From Gammaproteobacteria bacterium (GTDB lineage Bacteria; Pseudomonadota; Gammaproteobacteria; Steroidobacterales; Woeseiaceae): a stretch of DNA of 64,000 nt. Below the pieces are notes generated by a model, which searched no databases, was not told where the DNA came from, and saw only the letters and a list, made by a program, of their open reading frames with translations. Location of the stretch: assembly GCA_029884455.1 (NCBI GenBank), contig JAOUHU010000003.1:47697-111696 (forward strand), written 5' to 3'. This document shows, piece after piece, positions 59,421 to 64,000 of this stretch. Within the stretch, counting starts at the first letter, position 1, and every line of letters begins with the position of its first letter. Made by a program: the position numbers and the translations under genes.

Positions 59421-60443
59421 TCAAGGCGCATGTGTGGCTGCAAATTGTTCCAGTTTGTCTTCTACATGTGCCACGCCCTTGAACGCGGCGATATGAAACA
59501 AAGCATCGCCCTCATGGGCCAGCGGCAGGTTGCTGCGAGCGATGACGATACCGTCGCAGGGTGCAATCACAGGTTCTTCGTGGTCACCCTGGGGATCGCC
59601 TACGATCGCAATACGCTGTCCCTCGACAACCCGGGCGCCAAGTTGCGCGCGCTGATTGACGATGCCACTGGCCGGTGCCCGCACCCAGCTGGTGGATTCG
59701 GCGATGACTGGCGCAATGACTGTCTCGGTCTTGCTTTGCGGCAGCATGCCGAGAAAGCGCATGACTTTCAGAATGCCGCTGATCCCGGCGCGGATGCTCA
59801 GGTCGTCGAATCGCAATGCTTCGCCGGCCTCGTAAATTAACATCGGGAAGCCGCGCTCAGATGCGCAGGCGCGCAACGATCCATCGCGAATGTCGGAGTT
59901 CAGAATAACCGGGGCGCCGAATGCCTTTGCCAGGGCAAGCGTCTTTGCGTCATCAATATTGGCGCGAATCTGTGGCAGGTTGAAGCGATTGATGGCGCCT
60001 GTATGCAGGTCAATGCCGCAATCGGCTTGCGAGACGATCTGTTTGATAAACGTATTCGCAAGCCGCGCTGCGATCGAACCCCTGGCACTGCCCGGGAAGG
60101 AACGATTCAGGTCGCGCCGATCGGGCAGGTATCGGGACTGGTCCAGGAATCCATGCACGTTTACTACCGGTACTGCGATCAGTGTGCCCTGGAGACCCTT
60201 CAGTATCTTGCGTTTCAACAACCTGCGGATTATTTCAACGCCGTTTAATTCGTCACCATGAATGGCGGCCGAAACAAACAGAACAGGTCCGGCTCGGCGT
60301 CCACAGATGACTTTTACTGGCATCGACACGGAGCTGCCGGTATACAGGTCCGCGATGGGCAAGCTGATGGCGGCGCGCTCGCCGGGGGCTACCGTCGTAT
60401 CGCCGATGGTTATCGAGGAATTTCTTGCAAAGGACTCAGACAT
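59421..60443 (-). CDS. succinylglutamate desuccinylase/aspartoacylase family protein
   Basis: A 340-residue zinc carboxypeptidase-like enzyme. Zinc ligands are in VSAAIHGDELNGVEIIRRL near residue 58 (HxxE) and GIDLHTGAIN near 145. A C-terminal biotinyl-lipoyl-like extension (WVRAPASGIVNQRAQLGARVVEGQ) is typical of the larger members. Enzymes of this group cut amide bonds of acyl-amino acids; with rimK next to it a role in removing or processing glutamyl groups is possible but unproven. It overlaps the protease gene upstream by 8 bp. Confidence 0.88.
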   Translation of the reverse strand: MSESFARNSSITIGDTTVAPGERAAISLPIADLYTGSSVSMPVKVICGRRAGPVLFVSAAIHGDELNGVEIIRRLLKRKILKGLQGTLIAVPVVNVHGFLDQSRYLPDRRDLNRSFPGSARGSIAARLANTFIKQIVSQADCGIDLHTGAINRFNLPQIRANIDDAKTLALAKAFGAPVILNSDIRDGSLRACASERGFPMLIYEAGEALRFDDLSIRAGISGILKVMRFLGMLPQSKTETVIAPVIAESTSWVRAPASGIVNQRAQLGARVVEGQRIAIVGDPQGDHEEPVIAPCDGIVIARSNLPLAHEGDALFHIAAFKGVAHVEDKLEQFAATHAP

Positions 60444-60897
60444 TTTTTTTCTTTAGTCGCTTGCCGACCAGGTACGAACGCGACGGGTCGACCACAGCGC
60501 GATTTTTTATTGCGGTACGACCCAACAGCATGCGAAAAAGCATGTCGTCCCTGGCGGTGAGTGTGCATTCGACCGTCCAGGCATGTCTGCCAAGGCGCAC
60601 CGGCGTTGCGATTACCCAGCGCTTCTCCCGGTGGCCCCCGGAGTCCCGCACCAGACGTTCGTCGATCAGGACGGCCGTGCAGACAACAACCGAATCAGAA
60701 TCGCGCTGGTTCGGATGAATTTTGAATTGCACGCAGCTTACGCCGTTGTTATCGAACGTCTCCACCTCGAATGCGTGCAATGCCGAACTGCGTGCGCCAG
60801 TATCGACCTTTGCCTTGATATTGCGCAGCCCGAGTTCGGGCAACTGTACCCATTCTCGCCATCCGAGCGTCAGCAGTGGCTGGTTCTGCTGGCTCAT
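60436..60897 (-). CDS. retropepsin-like protease (RimB-type, annotated ATP-dependent zinc protease)
   Basis: A 153-residue single-domain aspartic protease-like protein. The start LTLGWREWVQLPELGLRNIKAKVDTGARSSALHAF (in pieces) holds the catalytic DTGA motif at about residue 33; FRMLLGRTAI and DPSRSYLVGK follow. Homologues lie beside rimK, and in Pseudomonas the protein named RimB affects RimK activity on S6. The ATG at 60897 overlaps the mgtE stop (ATGA), which decides the start. The older family name 'ATP-dependent zinc protease' is not supported by any visible ATPase motif. Confidence 0.88.
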   Translation of the reverse strand: MSQQNQPLLTLGWREWVQLPELGLRNIKAKVDTGARSSALHAFEVETFDNNGVSCVQFKIHPNQRDSDSVVVCTAVLIDERLVRDSGGHREKRWVIATPVRLGRHAWTVECTLTARDDMLFRMLLGRTAIKNRAVVDPSRSYLVGKRLKKKNV

Positions 60898-62273
60898 TGT
60901 GCGGACAGTGCTGGCAGCACCAGGCTCGCGAGGCTCAACAGCAAGAAGAAACCGCACACGTCGGTCACCGTTGTAAGCAAGGGTCCGGATGCGACCGCGG
61001 GGTCAAATTTGTACTTGCGCAGCATCAGCGGCACGGTTCCGCCAATGCAAACGGCGATCAGGGTATTGGCGGCCAGTGCGCCGCCGGCGACGAAGCCGAG
61101 CGTCGGATTGCCTTTCCAGGCCCACGCCACCAAGCCGAGCAATATACCCAGCGCGATGCCGTTGATTATGCCCACGGTCGCTTCCTTGCGCAGCACTCGA
61201 AAAACATCTTTTGGTGTCGCAGCGCCGAGCGTTAATTCCCGCATGCTGACTGCAACAGCCTGGTTGCCGGAACAACCGCTCATGTCGGAAACGATCGGCA
61301 GGAATACGGCAAGTGCAATGACCGCGGTGAGGGTGTCTTCGTAGGCAGCGATGACGCTGGCAGCGATGATGTTCAGGCCAATGTTGATCGTAAGCCATGA
61401 CAAGCGCCGCTTTGAGCGCAGCAGCGTCGGCATGCTGCGCAGCTCATCGCCGCCGATAATACCGGCAGCCTTCAGGTGATCGGACTCGGCTCTTTCTGCG
61501 AGAGCTTCGAGCAACGAGCGGCGACGTACGATGCCGAGCAGCTGGTTTTGTGGCCCAACGACGGGCACTGCAGCAATGTCGTGCTCATCGAAAAAATATT
61601 CCAGGTCGTCGAGTGTGGCATCGGGCGCTACTGTCAGCGCCGGCCGGGCCAATTCACCGATTTTCTTATCGGGATCGGCGAATACCAGGTCACGGATTCG
61701 AATGACGCCCTTGAGTTTGCGTCGTTTTACGACCACATAGATGTAATGCACGGTCAGCAGCGAATACTCGCGCTCGCCGCTGGTCAGGTCTTCGACCACG
61801 GAGCGCACCGTGCTGGCCATCGGATACGCGGCAAACTCGGTCATCATCAGGCCGCCCGCCTGGTCCGGTTTGTAGGCGATCAGCTCACGCGCCTCGCTCG
61901 CATGCTCGTCACCGAGTTCGGCAATTATCGCTGCGGCATCCTCATCGTCAAGTTCGCCGAGGACGTCCGCGCGATGGTCACTGGACAGGGCCTCGACAAT
62001 GTCAGCCGCTGCTTCCGGCGGCATGTCTTCGATCAGGTCAGCAACGTGCGCATCCGGAAGATCTTCGATCAGCGACGTGGACAGTGAAGTTGGCAGAATC
62101 GACAACAGCGCACGCTGATCGTCGGGACTCAATGAGAACACGGTATGCAAAAGTTCCGCCGGATTCAGTTCCTGCAGCACGGCCTCTATTTGCTGGACCG
62201 GGACACGCGTATGCAACAAGTCGCTTATTTCCTGCCACGGCTTGAGCCGTGATTTTTCCAGCCTGTTTTCCAT
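60894..62273 (-). CDS. mgtE: magnesium transporter MgtE
   Basis: MgtE, 459 residues, normal length. The N-terminal helical domain with acidic magnesium-sensing residues (LPDAHVADLIEDMPPEAAADIVEAL, in pieces) is followed by two CBS domains (about 135-255), a plug helix and five membrane segments. The pore signature appears as PIVSDMSGCSGNQAVAVSMREL near residue 330. First gene of the operon that continues with the retropepsin, aspartoacylase-like protein and rimK, all in overlapping or near-overlapping order. Confidence 0.95.
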   Translation of the reverse strand: MENRLEKSRLKPWQEISDLLHTRVPVQQIEAVLQELNPAELLHTVFSLSPDDQRALLSILPTSLSTSLIEDLPDAHVADLIEDMPPEAAADIVEALSSDHRADVLGELDDEDAAAIIAELGDEHASEARELIAYKPDQAGGLMMTEFAAYPMASTVRSVVEDLTSGEREYSLLTVHYIYVVVKRRKLKGVIRIRDLVFADPDKKIGELARPALTVAPDATLDDLEYFFDEHDIAAVPVVGPQNQLLGIVRRRSLLEALAERAESDHLKAAGIIGGDELRSMPTLLRSKRRLSWLTINIGLNIIAASVIAAYEDTLTAVIALAVFLPIVSDMSGCSGNQAVAVSMRELTLGAATPKDVFRVLRKEATVGIINGIALGILLGLVAWAWKGNPTLGFVAGGALAANTLIAVCIGGTVPLMLRKYKFDPAVASGPLLTTVTDVCGFFLLLSLASLVLPALSAQ

Positions 62274-62355
62274 GGTTCGTTCCTATCTTCCTGGCGGATA
62301 TGTATGCTCTCAGCAGAGTCTATTTGGGTCTTTTTGCCGCTGACAGTCAACTTCA

Positions 62356-63633
62356 ATGCGATATCCGATATTGCACTATCCAACTATCGTTTTAATGCTG
62401 CTCGGTGGCGTCTGCGTCAACGTGGCAAACGCGGACGCGTATTCGGACGCACGTGCGGAATTGATCGCGGCCTACGAGGCAGAGGATTTTGTGGCCATGC
62501 AGGCGGCCGCCGAGCTTGCGCTAAAGGCGCGGCCACGCTATCCGGGCGCATTGTTCAACCTGGCGCTGGCGAAGTCCCTGGCCGGCGACAGCGCCGGCGC
62601 ACTCGGTATATTTGCGTCCCTGGTTGCCAGTGGTGTCGACTACAACGTTGCTGATCTCGAGGAGTTTGCGAGCTTGCAACAGCATGAGGGCTGGCCTGCT
62701 TACGCCGCGGCCGTGGCGGAGCTGCAGAAGCCACTCGGCACGGCGACGGTTGCTTATACATATGAGCGCAGGGATTTCGTACCCGAAGGTATCGTGCTGA
62801 TCGACGGGCAATTGCTGCTGGGCAGCGTTCGTCATGGCGAGATCGTGCGCATCGGCACGAGTGTCGAGCTTTTGAGCAGCGGAAGGAAAACCGGCCACTG
62901 GAGTGTACTCGGCATGCGCGCCGGACCGGACAACGCGGTCTGGTTTACCAGTGCTGCGCTCGCGCAGTACGCCGCGGCAGGTGACACCTCGCTCGGATCC
63001 ACCGGCCTGTTCCGCCTCGACCTGGTCTCGCGCGCCGTCACGGCAATGGCGATCTTGCCGCCGGACAACGAGGGCAGGGTCCTGGGGGACCTGGTTTTCG
63101 CCGACGACGACACGATTTACCTGAGCGAGAGCCTGCGCGGTGAGCTGTATCGATACCGCCTGTCGTCAGGCCGGCTGGAGCAAATCATTGCGCCCGGACC
63201 GCTGCGCTCGCTGCAGGGCCTGGCGCTCGACGCCAGCGGCGACTACCTGTTTGTCGCCGATTACGTCGGCGGTCTGTTTCGCGTACGCCTGGCCGACCTG
63301 ACGCTCGAGCGTGTGACTGCAAACGCATCAATCAACCTGTTTGGCATCGATGGTCTGTACCGCTACGGCGACGAGCTGATCGCGATTCAAAACGGCAATC
63401 GGCCGCACCGCGTGGTGGCGTTCCAACTGGCAGCCGATGGTGCCGCAGTCATCGGCAGTCGCGTGCTGGCCCGCACGTTGCCGGAATTCGATGAACCTAC
63501 GCTGGGTACCATTGCGGGCGATGATTTCCTGTTTGTGGCGAACAGTCATTGGAACCGGTTCGGCGCCGACAACAGCCTGCCGGAAGACCTGAGCGGACCG
63601 ATTATCCTCAAGGTCAGTTTGCGCCGACCTTGA
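62356..63633 (+). CDS. exported TPR plus beta-propeller protein (SMP-30/gluconolactonase-like)
   Basis: A 425-residue protein with a signal peptide (about 1-26, ending ANA), a short TPR-like helical region (30-110, ALFNLALAKSLAGDSAGALGIF) and a six-bladed-propeller-like C-terminal part with repeating blades such as PEGIVLIDGQLLLGSV, GLALDASGDYLFVADYVGGLFRV and IDGLYRYGDELIAIQNG. The propeller resembles SMP-30/NHL lactonase folds. Substrate unknown. Its 3' end overlaps the convergent downstream gene by 20 bp. Confidence 0.75.
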   Translation: MRYPILHYPTIVLMLLGGVCVNVANADAYSDARAELIAAYEAEDFVAMQAAAELALKARPRYPGALFNLALAKSLAGDSAGALGIFASLVASGVDYNVADLEEFASLQQHEGWPAYAAAVAELQKPLGTATVAYTYERRDFVPEGIVLIDGQLLLGSVRHGEIVRIGTSVELLSSGRKTGHWSVLGMRAGPDNAVWFTSAALAQYAAAGDTSLGSTGLFRLDLVSRAVTAMAILPPDNEGRVLGDLVFADDDTIYLSESLRGELYRYRLSSGRLEQIIAPGPLRSLQGLALDASGDYLFVADYVGGLFRVRLADLTLERVTANASINLFGIDGLYRYGDELIAIQNGNRPHRVVAFQLAADGAAVIGSRVLARTLPEFDEPTLGTIAGDDFLFVANSHWNRFGADNSLPEDLSGPIILKVSLRRP

Positions 63634-64000
63634 GCCGGGCTATCAACGGCAGATGATCGGAGCCGATCGCAGGCCCGATACGAATGTCGAGGACCGCGAC
63701 ACCGGGCGAGACCAGGCAATGATCGATTGGAATTCGGGCGAACGGCAGCTGTACCGGCCAGCTCGGTAGAATGCCAAAGCCCTTGCGTGCGTCGCGCAAT
63801 CCTGTTCGCTCAGCCAGCAGCTCGTAGTGGAACGACCACATACTGACGTTCAGGTCGCCGATCAGGACCAGCGGCGCTGGCAACGAGTTGATCAGCATGC
63901 CGATATCCTGCAGCTGCCGGTTGCGGCCTGCATATTCCTCGGCGCCTATCGGAGGCACCGGATGCGTGCTGAGCAGGGTCAGCGGCCCGGCGGCGGTACG
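63614..64000 (-). CDS. endonuclease/exonuclease/phosphatase family protein (partial, 3' end)
   Basis: The C-terminal 128 residues of an EEP-superfamily protein; the frame runs off the right edge. LLSTHP, VLIGDLNVSMWSF, RIPIDHCLVSP and GSDHLPLIARL are the metal-binding and catalytic motifs of the fold, which cuts phosphodiester or phosphoester bonds in DNA, RNA or lipids. Bacterial proteins of this sort usually have N-terminal membrane helices, not visible here. Confidence 0.88.
   Translation of the reverse strand, partial: RTAAGPLTLLSTHPVPPIGAEEYAGRNRQLQDIGMLINSLPAPLVLIGDLNVSMWSFHYELLAERTGLRDARKGFGILPSWPVQLPFARIPIDHCLVSPGVAVLDIRIGPAIGSDHLPLIARLKVGAN

Overview
This 64 kb window is GC-rich chromosomal DNA of a gammaproteobacterium. 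The evidence is gene order and outer-membrane machinery: lptD-surA-pdxA-rsmA-apaG-apaH in the enterobacterial order, lgt-thyA-folA, the mreBCD-mrdA-rodA-mltB-rlpA-dacA-ybeD-lipB shape and septum block divergent from gatCAB, and tamA-tamB. I cannot name the genus. A free-living, perhaps marine or sediment lineage would fit, but that is a guess. Almost all the DNA is coding. I saw no rRNA, tRNA, CRISPR array, prophage or transposase gene.

Layout. 1-4.8 kb: tail of a membrane protein, a RimK-like ligase, gabT, an ATP-grasp/ASCH pair and a SnoaL-like exported protein. 4.8-11.8 kb: a DUF885 protein, then a tandem glycine riboswitch with terminator controlling gcvT-gcvH-gcvPA-tpx-gcvPB. 11.8-17.3 kb: a two-domain HtrA-type protease of the yeast Nma111/plant Deg7 kind, an M23 peptidase and three small exported or membrane proteins. 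17.3-24.6 kb: a YyaL-type thioredoxin-domain protein, lgt, thyA, a dihydrofolate reductase fused in frame to tryptophan 2,3-dioxygenase, then kmo and apaH on the other strand. 24.6-31.9 kb: apaG, rsmA, pdxA, surA, lptD, and divergent amgK-murU for peptidoglycan sugar recycling. 31.9-41.3 kb: lipoate transfer and the rod-shape/septum block. 41.4-44.7 kb: gatCAB. 44.7-44.9 kb: a compact multi-palindromic intergenic element. 45.0-50.5 kb: an ArsR-methyltransferase fusion with metF and metH. 50.5-58.1 kb: tamB-tamA, mscS, zntB and a MarR regulator. 58.2-64 kb: a small aspartate-rich protein, the mgtE-retropepsin-aspartoacylase-rimK operon, a TPR/propeller protein and the end of an endonuclease/exonuclease/phosphatase protein.

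How the genes work together. One-carbon metabolism recurs: glycine cleavage makes methylene-tetrahydrofolate, ThyA consumes it, DHFR restores tetrahydrofolate, and MetF and MetH pass methyl groups to methionine under a probable SAM/SAH-sensing regulator. The least ordinary points are the DHFR-tryptophan dioxygenase fusion with kmo beside it at the classic folA/apaH junction, a thiol peroxidase lacking its usual resolving cysteine between the two glycine decarboxylase subunit genes, a bacterial Nma111/Deg7-like protease, and the 254-bp palindromic element upstream of the methionine operon.
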